Source: an uncultured Lachnospiraceae bacterium
GTDB taxonomy: Bacteria > Bacillota > Clostridia > Lachnospirales > Lachnospiraceae
DNA: 33,731 nt
Direction: 5' to 3'
Assembly (NCBI GenBank): GCA_946533525.1
Contig: CAMNBW010000001.1
Coordinates: 1-33,731, forward strand
Made by a program: the position numbers and the translations under genes. Under the pieces are notes generated by a model that made no database searches, was not told the DNA's origin, and saw only the letters and a list, made by a program, of their open reading frames with translations. Numbering within the stretch: the stretch's first letter is position 1; the number at the start of each line of letters is the position of its first letter. Positions 15,513 through 24,627 of the stretch are shown here, piece after piece.

Positions 15513-16031
15513 CTAATTTGCATACCGCCTTATCCTAAGCTTCGGATACCTGTCATAAATTGCCTTTATTATCTTTTCTCCCGGCTCTATAAGGGCGTAA
15601 TCCATGTTCCCCATATACGGGCAGGCCAGAACATATCTGTCCGCCTCCTCCCTGCCGGAGGAAAGATCGAGCTTCCTGTATGAAGCCTTGCCCTGTCCGC
15701 TCTGCCCGCTTTGTCCGGCCTCGTTTTCAGGAAGCAGGAATTCAACGTCGCTTAAGGAATAGTTCACCAGATTCCTTCTGCTTTTCTTTGAATAAATGCA
15801 GTCAACTGAAAGCTCCCCGGCTACAAAGAGATATTCATATTCGACATCAAGCCTCGGAAAAAAGATAATTCCTGCCACGAGGCAGCCAAGAGCAGGCAGC
15901 AAAAACAGGGCGTTCATAAAGACCGCCAGGAACACGAATAAAAGAGCCGCGGCTATGACCCCAGCCTTTATAAGCATATCCGTACCGCGCCTTTGCCTCT
16001 CAATCCTGTATTCCAGTGACAGATCATCCAT
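15513..16031 (-). CDS. Small membrane protein of unknown function (resembles DUF6106)
   Basis: The 172-residue protein has a hydrophobic hairpin at about residues 21-60, likely two membrane segments. A soluble domain follows, opening with DVEYEYLF near residues 62-69. A short Gly/Ser/Gln repeat (QSGQSGQG) lies near residues 106-113. This arrangement recalls a family of Lachnospiraceae proteins named DUF6106, recognised from memory and not verified. The start has an AGGAGAAGGAG site and overlaps the CPBP protease stop by 8 bases. Co-translation with a membrane protease and a secreted amidase hints at an envelope role, but no function can be assigned. Confidence 0.75.
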   Translation of the reverse strand: MDDLSLEYRIERQRRGTDMLIKAGVIAAALLFVFLAVFMNALFLLPALGCLVAGIIFFPRLDVEYEYLFVAGELSVDCIYSKKSRRNLVNYSLSDVEFLLPENEAGQSGQSGQGKASYRKLDLSSGREEADRYVLACPYMGNMDYALIEPGEKIIKAIYDRYPKLRIRRYAN

Positions 16032-16593
16032 AGCTCCTTCTCCTTTCGAAGTGCATCAGAAATCTCATAATAAAAAACGTTCCCACGAAGCCCGACACCA
16101 TGCCGACTGCCTGCCACGGAACCTTACCCATAAACGAGAAAACCTCGAGCGAGCTTATCAGGTATATAAATATGTTTGCACTTCCGTGCAGCAGCCATGA
16201 AGCCAGTATGGAATTGAACAGCCAGAAGCAATAAGCCAGCAAAAGTCCGAAGGCAAATGAATACAGGAACTGCACCGTATTTCTGTGATAAATTCCGAAA
16301 ACCGCAGAAGATACAATTCCTGCGGTTTTCACCGGGACAAAGCCCGAAAGTTTATCAAACAATATCCATCTGAAAAGCAATTCCTCTATCCCGGGTATGA
16401 TAAAACCGTACATTACAAGCCCTATGGAAAGGGAATTTGAAAATAGTACCTCGTAGACCTCCTCTGTATAGGAAGGAAATAATTCGGTAAGCTTGAGCAA
16501 AGATATAAAGCAGTTCAACCCCAGGGATGCACATATCCCTAAGGGAACCATTATAAGCAGCTCTTTAAAGCCCAAAGAATGCATCGACTCCAT
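16024..16593 (-). CDS. CPBP family intramembrane metalloprotease
   Basis: This is a CAAX-protease/bacteriocin-processing (CPBP) family membrane protein. The 189-residue sequence carries the signature EELLFR (E70, E71, R75), a histidine in FGIYHR (H103), and a third motif with H136 in LLHGSAN. Together these form the metal-dependent active site of the family. About five membrane segments are apparent. The open frame extends to 16659, but I prefer the ATG at 16593, which has AAAGGG about 8 bases upstream; it overlaps the amidase 3' end by 29 bases. Family members process prenylated proteins, give immunity to bacteriocins or mature peptides; no bacteriocin gene is nearby. The partner and substrate are unknown. 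Confidence 0.83.
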   Translation of the reverse strand: MESMHSLGFKELLIMVPLGICASLGLNCFISLLKLTELFPSYTEEVYEVLFSNSLSIGLVMYGFIIPGIEELLFRWILFDKLSGFVPVKTAGIVSSAVFGIYHRNTVQFLYSFAFGLLLAYCFWLFNSILASWLLHGSANIFIYLISSLEVFSFMGKVPWQAVGMVSGFVGTFFIMRFLMHFERRRSYG

Positions 16594-17629
16594 CCGCCAT
16601 GCCCTTTGCCAGCTTAGCCTGATACGAAGGATCCTGCATTTGAGCGTCCTCGGCCGCATTCGTCATATAACCCATCTCAACTATAGTGACGGGAACCCGG
16701 CTCCAGTTAATTCCGCTCATATTGTCCGTTATCTTCACGCCCCTGTTCTTGGCTCCCGTGGCGGCGCAAAGCCCGTCTAACACTGTCTTTGAAAGCGCCT
16801 GGCTCTGGGCGGCTATACCGCTGCAATAGGGGTTTGACGAGGAAGGCGCCAATGTCTCCGCACCCGAAGCCTCTCCCGAGCCGGCTCCGTTTCCATGCAG
16901 CCTTAAAAATGCTCCGGCTCCCGCATTATTGGCGATCTCGGCTCTCTCGGCGTTGCTGATATTTACATCGTGGCTGGTGCGGCACATTATTACCGTATAG
17001 CCTCTCGACTGGAGCTCGCTTTGAAGCTTCATCGCCACATCGAGTGTAAGCTGGTACTCCGGTACTCCGGTGGCTACGCCCCTGGTTCCTCCGGCAACCT
17101 TTGCCTTGGTCTGGGTGGCTCCGGGGCCTATAGGCTCCTGTGCATTATTTCCCTTTGACTGGTGGCCCGCATCTATGCAGACTACGCGGTTATTGGTGGC
17201 TACCGGTGTAGTGGCTGTCTCGGCCTCTGTCTGAGAGGCGGCAGGCTCCGTATTTTCCGTCGTCTCTTCAGTGCCCCCGGCAACCGCTGTATCCGCGGCA
17301 TCTGCTCCGGCTTCCGCCGTTCCGGCGTCCTCCCCGGTTAACTCCGCAGCTTCCGCAGTTTCTTCCGCAGCATCTGTAGTCTCCGCAGCTTCCGTATTGT
17401 CCGTATTTTCCATAACAACCTCACCGGTATCCGGTACTGTAACGGGATTGCTTAGTGTCTCCAATATGCTCTGCCAATCAGCGTTATAAACAAAGGAAGT
17501 CGGTATCTCCCGTAAGACCGTCTCCGCTCCGGCGCTGGGTATTATAAACAATTCGGCTCCGAAGGCATTCACCGCCAGGAGCACTGTCAATACCGCAATG
17601 CAGAACACAAGCTTTAAAACCCTTTTCAT
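16565..17629 (-). CDS. Secreted N-acetylmuramoyl-L-alanine amidase (Amidase_3)
   Basis: This zinc amidase cleaves the bond between N-acetylmuramic acid and the stem peptide of peptidoglycan. A signal peptide covers about residues 1-25, ending AFGA. A 75-residue acidic linker rich in Ala, Glu and Thr (about 73-147) separates the N-terminal segment from the catalytic domain. Zinc ligands are H156 (DAGH), E191 and H245, and the catalytic glutamate is E318 (VEMGYMTN); all are present. No SH3 or peptidoglycan-binding repeats are visible, so the linker may simply span the wall. A clean GGAGGAGAGG site precedes the ATG and a good promoter lies upstream. It leads an operon with a CPBP protease and a small membrane protein. 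The repetitive linker could be prone to length variation between strains. Confidence 0.93.
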   Translation of the reverse strand: MKRVLKLVFCIAVLTVLLAVNAFGAELFIIPSAGAETVLREIPTSFVYNADWQSILETLSNPVTVPDTGEVVMENTDNTEAAETTDAAEETAEAAELTGEDAGTAEAGADAADTAVAGGTEETTENTEPAASQTEAETATTPVATNNRVVCIDAGHQSKGNNAQEPIGPGATQTKAKVAGGTRGVATGVPEYQLTLDVAMKLQSELQSRGYTVIMCRTSHDVNISNAERAEIANNAGAGAFLRLHGNGAGSGEASGAETLAPSSSNPYCSGIAAQSQALSKTVLDGLCAATGAKNRGVKITDNMSGINWSRVPVTIVEMGYMTNAAEDAQMQDPSYQAKLAKGMADGVDAFFGL

Positions 17630-17689
17630 CTATCCTCTCCTCCGTAGATCAGGGAACCGCTTATGCGGTAATCCATATTTAGGGATTCA

Positions 17690-17718
17690 ATTTTACCACT
17701 AATACTTCCCTTTGTCAC
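17690..17718 (-). promoter_or_regulatory. Promoter of the amidase operon
   Basis: On the minus strand GTGACA (17718-17713, five of six) is spaced 17 bases from TAAAAT (17695-17690, five of six). It lies just beyond the addA terminator hairpin and gives a leader of about 55 bases. The leader contains a small inverted repeat (ACCGC-TTAT-GCGGT, 17656-17669). Confidence 0.65.
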
Positions 17719-17720
17719 AT

Positions 17721-17747
17721 AAAAAACCATGGAAAATCAGGTTTTTT
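17721..17747 (-). terminator. Terminator-like hairpin after addA
   Basis: AAAAAACC and GGTTTTTT form a perfect 8-base stem around an 11-base loop, 9 bases past the addA stop. The descending arm supplies the T run, as in many intrinsic terminators, but only two GC pairs close the stem, so efficiency may be modest. It ends the long directional run starting beyond 33731. Confidence 0.6.
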
Positions 17748-17755
17748 CCAATAAT

Positions 17756-20700
17756 TCAAAGTTCTATCTCTTCATGCAGGGCGACGGAATATATGAGCTT
17801 TTGCCTGACGTTAATTCCCGTGACCTGTTTGAGCGCCCTGGCGTAGAGCTCCAGCTGCCCTGTATACCTGTCCTTTAGCACCTGGGCCTGCCCTACCCTG
17901 TCAGTCTTGTAATCCACTATTACGATCTCTCCGTCTTCTATAAAAAAGGCGTCGATGATGCCCTGTATGAGCACCTTTTCCTCCCCGGGAAAAGAGCTGT
18001 CCACCTCGTTCGCCGGACATAAAAAGATAAAGGGCTGCTCCTTGAAAAGCTCCTTCCTGCCGCCAGCCCTGTCCATCCTTTCCGCCAGGGGAGAGAGCGC
18101 AAACCTCAATATGTCCATATGGTTCACCAGCTCGGCGTCCTCGGCCGCCAGCATTCCGGAGGCTGCAAGACTCTCCAAATAGGCCGAGGCTGATTCAGAA
18201 TCCCTTACTTTAGTTATGTCAACCTTTTCCAAAGCCTTATGATAGGCGGTTCCTCTTCTGGCTGCCCTGTCATCCTGCCTGTCCTTACCTCTGTCGGGGT
18301 TTAGCTTCTCCGAGGCCCTGTCCTCCTCCTCGGCTGTCAGCACCCTCTGCTCGCCCTCATCCTCGGCCTTAAAATGCTCCTTGAGCCTGGTTACCGCGGC
18401 TTTCATAGGAATTGAATTGATGAGCTCATGGTCGTCTTCAAATTTTATCTTAAGCCTTGCTTCCTCTTCAAAGTCCCATGGTTCTTCCGGCTTTTCAGCC
18501 TGTGTCAGCTCTTCAACTTCCATTTCCGTCCCGGCGGCGGCCCGGGCCGTCTCCATTACTATATCTTCAAAGAGCGCTTCTTTTTCCACAAGGACAGGCT
18601 CCTGACCCGCTGGGGAGCCATGGTCCAGTCCGTATTTAATATATGCAAAATAGCTGTCCGCAAGCTTCGGATTTACCGTTTTCCCGGCTCTGGCTTCCTC
18701 CGCAGAGTCAAATACCCCGCTCATGATGAGCTTTTCCTTGGCCCGGGTCATGGCGACGTAAAGAACCCTCATCTCCTCCCCCTTGCTTTCGTTCACAAGC
18801 TTCTCTGCAATAAGGTTTTTTATCAGCGTAGGCGCCTTCAGGTGCCTTGCCGGGTCTATGGCATCAATCCCAACTCCAAGGGAGGAATCCATTATGATAG
18901 TCCCCCTCGTATCCTGCATATTGAACTTCTTTTCGCAGCCCGTTAACAGCACCACGGGAAACTCGAGCCCCTTGGATTTATGGATACTCATGATCTGCAC
19001 GCAGTCGGAGCTGTCCGCCATGGAAGCCCCGGCGGTCTCGGTTTCGTATTTCTTAAGCTTCTCTATATACCGGACAAAATGGAACAGGCCATGATAGCTT
19101 GTAGCCTCAAAATCCGCGCATTTTTTCAACAGCAGCTCCAGATTTGCAACGGAAGGACCGCCTCTGGCCCTGGCATAGGCCTCATAGTCATTTTCCCTGA
19201 TAATAATATCCATCAGGTCATGAATCGGCATATAAGAGGAAAGATTGCGGTATTTTTCAAGTTTACATAATATCGCATCGACCTTTTCGACAGTGACCGC
19301 TTCGATTTTTCCGCTGGTACCGGCATCAACCTCCCCGGCCGTCCCATCAGCTCCCTTTGTCCCGTCGTCTCTTACAGCCCGAAGCGCATCTATAAGAAGC
19401 CCCTCCGGTTTAAAGGCCCTGATCTGCGCAAGCTCGGTATCCGTAAAGCCCCCGAAGGGACTAAGCAGTACCGCGGCCAGGGGTATATCCTGTCTCGGAT
19501 TGTCTATGACGCTTATAAGATCTGTTATCTTCCTTATTACATCATTTTGAAAATAGCCCGCAGAGCTTGCCGTAAATACAGGGATTCCGCTGTCTGTAAG
19601 CACTTTTTCAAAGACCTCAGAGCGGTTAGACAATGCACGCATGAGAATGACAATATCTCCGTACCGGCACTTCCTTAAGCCCCCTTCGTCGGTGACCATA
19701 TAGCTTCCAACCAGCTCCTTTATCTTCCCCGCCGCCCAGTAAGCCTCCGTCTGCACCTTGTCCAGTTCCTTCTCCGGGTCTGACTCTATATAATAGAATT
19801 CGCTCTCATTCCCGCTGCCGTTATCCTCAAAAACCGCTCCGGCGCGCAGCTTTTGATCCTCGTTGTAGTCAACTCCCCCGAAATTCCTTGTCATAAGGGG
19901 TTCAAAGACACGGTTCACTGCCTTAAGTACGGTTTCTCTGGAGCGGAAATTCTGCTTCAGGTCGATCCTCACACTTTTGTCATCATGCTCGTAGCTATCG
20001 TAGCGCGCCATGAAGATGGATGGCTCCGCCAGTCTGAAGCGGTATATGCTCTGCTTTACGTCTCCCACGCAAAAATAATTATTATCCCGGGCTATGGAGG
20101 TGAGTATCTCCTCCTGTACGGCATTGGAATCCTGATATTCATCCGTCATTATCTCCTCAAAATACCTGCGGTATTCCTCAGCCGCCCCCGCATGCATGAC
20201 CTCCAGGGCAAAATGCTCTATGTCCGAAAAATCCAGTATGTTCTTTTCCTTTTTTAACTCCGAGAACTCCCGGTCAAACTTCAGGGCAAGGGAAGAGAGC
20301 TGCTCCAGCGCAGCATAGGCCCTTCGGAAATTTTCCTGCTCCTTCTCCCAGGAGTGCATGAAAAACCGTGTCCGAAGCCTCTCCTTCTCCTTTTTTGCGG
20401 CATCCCGACACTCCTTTGCCCCTTCACGAAGCCCCGCGTCCACGCTTTCGTCCTTTTTGGAACTTAAGCGGCCGAAGGAAAAATTATCCAAGGCTGCCCT
20501 TATCTCCTCGAAAGACTCGAGCTTAAGCATCCCCTCAAAGGCCTCAAGCTCCTGCTCAATAGTCGGGGCATAAAAATACGGTCCTCCGCTTCTTTCACAG
20601 AGCTTTAAGCCCTCCCGCAGGTAGTCCGCGCAGAGCCTGAGTCCCGAGTGCACCGCCTCCATAAGCTCTTCGTATACCGCCATGCCCTCTATCCCGGAAC

Positions 20701-21307
20701 CCTCTGTCCTATAGGCGCCCGGAAGTGCTTCGAGCCACTCCCGGCTTTGGGCCTTGCCCCGGGAAAATTCGTAAAGCTCCATAACGGCATTCTTTACGTC
20801 GCTGTCATCCCTTTTTAGCGAATAGGCGGCAAGAAAGTCCATAAAGCCCTCATCCGCTTCCTCGTAAGCGCGCTCCATCACAGCTTCCAGGGCATCCTCC
20901 TTTAACAGGGCCAGCTCCCCCTCGTCTCCTATCCTGAAATTCGGCTCCAGCTCTATCCTGTTGAAATTATCCCTGATCACCGATAGGCAGAAGCTGTGTA
21001 TTGTCGTGATATGGGCCATATTTATAAGGGTTCTCTGCCGGAGGACATTTTCGTTTTCCGGGTCCTCCTCATACCGCTTTTCCAGGGCGTCCCTGATCTT
21101 CTGCCGCATACTGGCCGCCGCAGCGTTCGTAAAGGTGACCACCAGCAGCTTATCTATATCCACGGGATTTTCATCCGACAGTATCCGCTGTATGATTCGC
21201 TCCACAAGTACCGCCGTCTTACCCGAACCGGCGGCGGCGGAAACGAGGATATTCTTTCCCCGCTCTTCTATAACTTTTCTTTGTTCTCTGCTGAATTCTA
21301 TTGCCAT
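17756..21307 (-). CDS. addA: ATP-dependent helicase/nuclease subunit A
   Basis: AddA is the helicase and one of two nucleases of AddAB, which resects double-strand breaks for RecA. The 1183 residues fit a UvrD-like superfamily 1 helicase: Walker A AAAGSGKT at 24-31, DEYQD at 389-393, VGDVKQSIYRFR at 414-425. The C-terminal RecB-type nuclease has D1119, D1132 and K1134 (VDYKTD), with a following Q/Y motif, so it looks active. Length is near the family norm (about 1200-1250). A Gly/Thr/Asp-rich insert at about 647-673 looks like a flexible linker. The ATG lies 2 bases after the addB stop and no Shine-Dalgarno is obvious, so translation is probably coupled to addB. Confidence 0.96.
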   Translation of the reverse strand: MAIEFSREQRKVIEERGKNILVSAAAGSGKTAVLVERIIQRILSDENPVDIDKLLVVTFTNAAAASMRQKIRDALEKRYEEDPENENVLRQRTLINMAHITTIHSFCLSVIRDNFNRIELEPNFRIGDEGELALLKEDALEAVMERAYEEADEGFMDFLAAYSLKRDDSDVKNAVMELYEFSRGKAQSREWLEALPGAYRTEGSGIEGMAVYEELMEAVHSGLRLCADYLREGLKLCERSGGPYFYAPTIEQELEAFEGMLKLESFEEIRAALDNFSFGRLSSKKDESVDAGLREGAKECRDAAKKEKERLRTRFFMHSWEKEQENFRRAYAALEQLSSLALKFDREFSELKKEKNILDFSDIEHFALEVMHAGAAEEYRRYFEEIMTDEYQDSNAVQEEILTSIARDNNYFCVGDVKQSIYRFRLAEPSIFMARYDSYEHDDKSVRIDLKQNFRSRETVLKAVNRVFEPLMTRNFGGVDYNEDQKLRAGAVFEDNGSGNESEFYYIESDPEKELDKVQTEAYWAAGKIKELVGSYMVTDEGGLRKCRYGDIVILMRALSNRSEVFEKVLTDSGIPVFTASSAGYFQNDVIRKITDLISVIDNPRQDIPLAAVLLSPFGGFTDTELAQIRAFKPEGLLIDALRAVRDDGTKGADGTAGEVDAGTSGKIEAVTVEKVDAILCKLEKYRNLSSYMPIHDLMDIIIRENDYEAYARARGGPSVANLELLLKKCADFEATSYHGLFHFVRYIEKLKKYETETAGASMADSSDCVQIMSIHKSKGLEFPVVLLTGCEKKFNMQDTRGTIIMDSSLGVGIDAIDPARHLKAPTLIKNLIAEKLVNESKGEEMRVLYVAMTRAKEKLIMSGVFDSAEEARAGKTVNPKLADSYFAYIKYGLDHGSPAGQEPVLVEKEALFEDIVMETARAAAGTEMEVEELTQAEKPEEPWDFEEEARLKIKFEDDHELINSIPMKAAVTRLKEHFKAEDEGEQRVLTAEEEDRASEKLNPDRGKDRQDDRAARRGTAYHKALEKVDITKVRDSESASAYLESLAASGMLAAEDAELVNHMDILRFALSPLAERMDRAGGRKELFKEQPFIFLCPANEVDSSFPGEEKVLIQGIIDAFFIEDGEIVIVDYKTDRVGQAQVLKDRYTGQLELYARALKQVTGINVRQKLIYSVALHEEIEL

Positions 21308-21309
21308 TT

Positions 21310-24300
21310 TTACTGATAAATTTTCTTTAATCTTCTTTTGGAAGTCTTCTCATGCCTGTCTTTCTCATCGCACATATCAGAATACACGCAGTAGTCACAT
21401 GGGGTATTTCCGTCATATATGTAGGGGTTTCGTTCTATCTCACCGCTAAATATACGCTCCTGGCTTTCGTCAGAAATCTTCCTTATATGCTTGATAAATT
21501 CAAACAATTCTTCCTCGGAAAGCACTGATGAGTTTTTTGAAAAATCCCCGTTTGAGAGGATGCCGGCGGGCACTACCTTCGAATTTACCTTCGGAGCCAG
21601 AGCTTTATCAAAGAGTCTGGCGGATTCTATATCTGCGTTCAGCACCCCTCTGAGCTTCAATTTTGAATTTATGGCACTCTCAACCGCCTCGTCGCTTGCC
21701 GTGGCAGAGCCCAGCTCCTCCTCTGCGATCACAGGATCGTCTATATGGTAATAAAAGATCCCTCCGGGCTTTATGACCTTTCCCTTATGCCTGCTTTTTT
21801 CCAGCCCCATGGCCCCGTACAGATATAAAAAGAGCTGCATATCGAGGCCGTAATAGACCCGGTTCAGGTCAAAGCCCTTATTTCCCGACTTATAATCGAT
21901 TACGGAAACATATACCGCTTCGGAGGTTTCCGAAATATCCACCCTGTCTATCCTTCCGGTGATATTTCCTATCTTAAAGGGCTGCTCAAAGAGGTCGGGC
22001 TTGTAGGAGCCGCTGTTTTGCTGCATTTTAAGCGTCTTTAGGGTGCGCCGCATTATCCTCTTCATCCGCTCGATAAAATATCTGTTCCTGCCGGAACCCT
22101 TAAGAGCCACGGCTTCGTTGTCCTCGAGGAACTTTTCGGTCGCCTCGTCGATAAGCACAACAGCCTGCTCTTCGTCCAGGGAAGCAAAGCTTTCTCCCCT
22201 GTCCTGTAAGAGCCCGGAAATTATACTTAAGATCTCGTGCATAAGGCTGCCAAGATCCCTCTTTTCAAAGCCGTATTCCTCCCTCTCCTTAAGCTTTAAG
22301 GCATATCTTAAAAAATGCTCATATGCGCAGGAGACGAACATCTCAAGCCTGGAGGGTGAAAGGGATGTCCTGCCGCTGTCAGCGCCGTAGAGTACAGCCG
22401 CCAAAGCCTTACTTAAGGGATCAGCCGACGAAGGTGTAAAAACATAGCCGGCAAGGCGGCTTAACTCCGCCTCAGCCCCTTCCTCTTTAAGGAAGCTTAA
22501 GGCAAAGCGTCCCGCCTCCGCCTGTTCTTCCCCGACCTCTCTTAAGGTCTGGGCCGCCATAGCCCGTATATCCGCCATGCAGTTAAAATCCCTGTCGGTA
22601 TCCTTCGAGCTGACCTTCATTACCTCTAAATTATCAAAGCATTTTCGAACCGAACTGATAAAGTAGGAGCTTCTGGCAGCCGTCCCGTCCTCTGCCGTTC
22701 CCGGATAGGTAAGGGTCAGCTCCTCCGTGGGCTTGGTTACTGCCATATAGAAGTAAAGCCTCTCCGTCCCTATGTTTTCGTAGGCCGTAGGCGCGAGGGT
22801 AAAGCTTTCGGAGAGAAACTGCCTGTCCATATCGTTTAAGATCCCCTTGCTGCCTCCCTCGGCCGGCACCTTGCCCTCATTGACCCCGAGAAAGTAGAGA
22901 TATTTTATCCCGTTCAGCCGGCTCCGCTTCATATCTCCGGCCATAATGCATTTCCTCCCCGGAGGCACGACTCCAACACGTATCTCCTCCAGTCCTGCAT
23001 TAATAAGCTCCGAATACTCCTTCAGGGAAAGCTCCTCTTCATATATAAGCTCCCTCATGATCTCAAGGAGGGAAATAAATTTTCCGAAGATCTGGGAATA
23101 CTCGTCTGCACGGGCTTTATCGCCGTTCTTCGAAAACTCTTCTGCACGTATGAGAATTTTCTCCTCCACCCCGCTTTTTTGAAGATATGTCTCGAGAATA
23201 TGGCAGATCTCACCGCATTTTAATACCTTCTCTCCCGAAAGCGCCTCATACAGGGGGTCGACCTCCTCAAGGAATTTCTGCCTTATTTCATTGAGCTCTG
23301 CCAATTCATCTTCGCTGACCCTTCGCCCCTTATACTTAAATTCCTTAGAATACCCCGAATGTCCCTTTATTCCCGCTGCGCGCACGTAGTTTTCGAGCCT
23401 GTCCGTCTCCTCGGCCGAAACAGCGCTCATGGTTCCTTTAAGATAATGGAAGACCGCATCAAAATTAAAATCGGTTATAACGATATTTATAAGGGAGCGG
23501 ACGTATTCCACGAAAGGGTTCAGCCTTATTCCCCGGGTCTCGTCTATAAACACGGGCAGACCCATACGGACCGCTTCCTCCTTTAAAAGGCGTCCGTAGG
23601 CTGCGGTATCGCTCATGACGACTCCGATCTCTGCATATCCGCATACTCCCCGGCTTATAAGCCCTTTTATCTCCCCCAGAACATACCTGACCTCGGTTCT
23701 GGGTGAGTCAGTCTCCACGATCTTTATGCTCCTGTTTTCTCCCTCAAAGACTCCGGATCTTTTTCTGAAAAGGTGCTTTTCGAGAAAATCGAGCTCGGGA
23801 TTTCCCGCGAGCCTTCTCTTAGCGTTTTCATAGAGCCTTACGGTATTGACCTCGATACCGCATTCACCGGCGGCCTCCCTTAAATGAGCGGCTGCAGTTA
23901 AGGGCAGCTCGAACAGCTCCCCGTCCTTCCCGTCATAGTCAAAGGTGACGAAAATATCCGCTCCGCGGCGCATAAGCATTTTTATAAATCTGTACTGAAT
24001 GGGGGTAAAACCGGTAAAGCCGTCAAAGAAAATTGAAGAACCCTCCAGAAAATCCGCTCCCTCCGCGCGCCTTATGGCAGCATCCAGAAGCTCTTCCCTG
24101 GTAATATAGGTATCCTCCATTCTTTTCTTAAAGGCCTCGTAAATAAGCCTTATGTCCTGCAATTTGGCGCAAAGATAGCCGCGGGATGCGGACTTTTCCA
24201 TCATCCTGTCCACATCCCCCGGAAGTATATCGTACTGAATAAATTCTGAAATTATGGATTTGATCTCGCTGACATAGCCCGGCTTCAGCGATTTTTCCTT

Positions 24301-24627
24301 AAAGACCCGCAGGCTTCCGCCAAGCTCCCGTATGATACCCCTTATGATAAGGTTTTTCCCGGTATCGTCCAGGATAACCGATCTGTCGATGCCTGCGCTG
24401 TCGAAGATCCTGTGGGCGAAGCGGCTGAAGGAGAGCACATCGATATTTAAAATGCCCCTGCCCGGCATCCTCTCCGCCGTTTCCCTTATAACTCTTAAGG
24501 AATCCTGCTCGGGCACGACTATTATGCAATTCTTCGTGAGGGTCTTCGTGGCTTCCCTGACCACCGCGGAGTAAAGCTCCTCGGTCTTGCCATAGCCCGA
24601 GCCTCCCAAAAGCAGATTTAAGCTCAT
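21310..24627 (-). CDS. addB: ATP-dependent helicase/nuclease subunit B
   Basis: AddB partners AddA; in studied enzymes it recognises Chi and degrades the 5' strand. The 1105-residue protein begins with a P-loop, GGSGYGKT at 8-15. The C-terminal nuclease shows D894 (GRID), D911 and K913 (IDYKSG), and Q931. The iron-sulphur cluster that staples the nuclease domain is visible as C767 together with C1077, C1080 and C1086, with the C-x2-C-x5-C spacing known from the Bacillus subtilis protein. All key residues are present. The start overlaps the nadE stop by 4 bases (ATGA) and has no clear ribosome-binding site, so it probably depends on nadE translation. The order addB-addA is the usual one. Confidence 0.95.
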   Translation of the reverse strand: MSLNLLLGGSGYGKTEELYSAVVREATKTLTKNCIIVVPEQDSLRVIRETAERMPGRGILNIDVLSFSRFAHRIFDSAGIDRSVILDDTGKNLIIRGIIRELGGSLRVFKEKSLKPGYVSEIKSIISEFIQYDILPGDVDRMMEKSASRGYLCAKLQDIRLIYEAFKKRMEDTYITREELLDAAIRRAEGADFLEGSSIFFDGFTGFTPIQYRFIKMLMRRGADIFVTFDYDGKDGELFELPLTAAAHLREAAGECGIEVNTVRLYENAKRRLAGNPELDFLEKHLFRKRSGVFEGENRSIKIVETDSPRTEVRYVLGEIKGLISRGVCGYAEIGVVMSDTAAYGRLLKEEAVRMGLPVFIDETRGIRLNPFVEYVRSLINIVITDFNFDAVFHYLKGTMSAVSAEETDRLENYVRAAGIKGHSGYSKEFKYKGRRVSEDELAELNEIRQKFLEEVDPLYEALSGEKVLKCGEICHILETYLQKSGVEEKILIRAEEFSKNGDKARADEYSQIFGKFISLLEIMRELIYEEELSLKEYSELINAGLEEIRVGVVPPGRKCIMAGDMKRSRLNGIKYLYFLGVNEGKVPAEGGSKGILNDMDRQFLSESFTLAPTAYENIGTERLYFYMAVTKPTEELTLTYPGTAEDGTAARSSYFISSVRKCFDNLEVMKVSSKDTDRDFNCMADIRAMAAQTLREVGEEQAEAGRFALSFLKEEGAEAELSRLAGYVFTPSSADPLSKALAAVLYGADSGRTSLSPSRLEMFVSCAYEHFLRYALKLKEREEYGFEKRDLGSLMHEILSIISGLLQDRGESFASLDEEQAVVLIDEATEKFLEDNEAVALKGSGRNRYFIERMKRIMRRTLKTLKMQQNSGSYKPDLFEQPFKIGNITGRIDRVDISETSEAVYVSVIDYKSGNKGFDLNRVYYGLDMQLFLYLYGAMGLEKSRHKGKVIKPGGIFYYHIDDPVIAEEELGSATASDEAVESAINSKLKLRGVLNADIESARLFDKALAPKVNSKVVPAGILSNGDFSKNSSVLSEEELFEFIKHIRKISDESQERIFSGEIERNPYIYDGNTPCDYCVYSDMCDEKDRHEKTSKRRLKKIYQ

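Noticed and set aside
17271..17489. Plus-strand Ala/Ser/Val-rich frame opposite the amidase linker
   Set aside because: It is the antisense image of the low-complexity linker, with no ribosome-binding site or plausible protein features.
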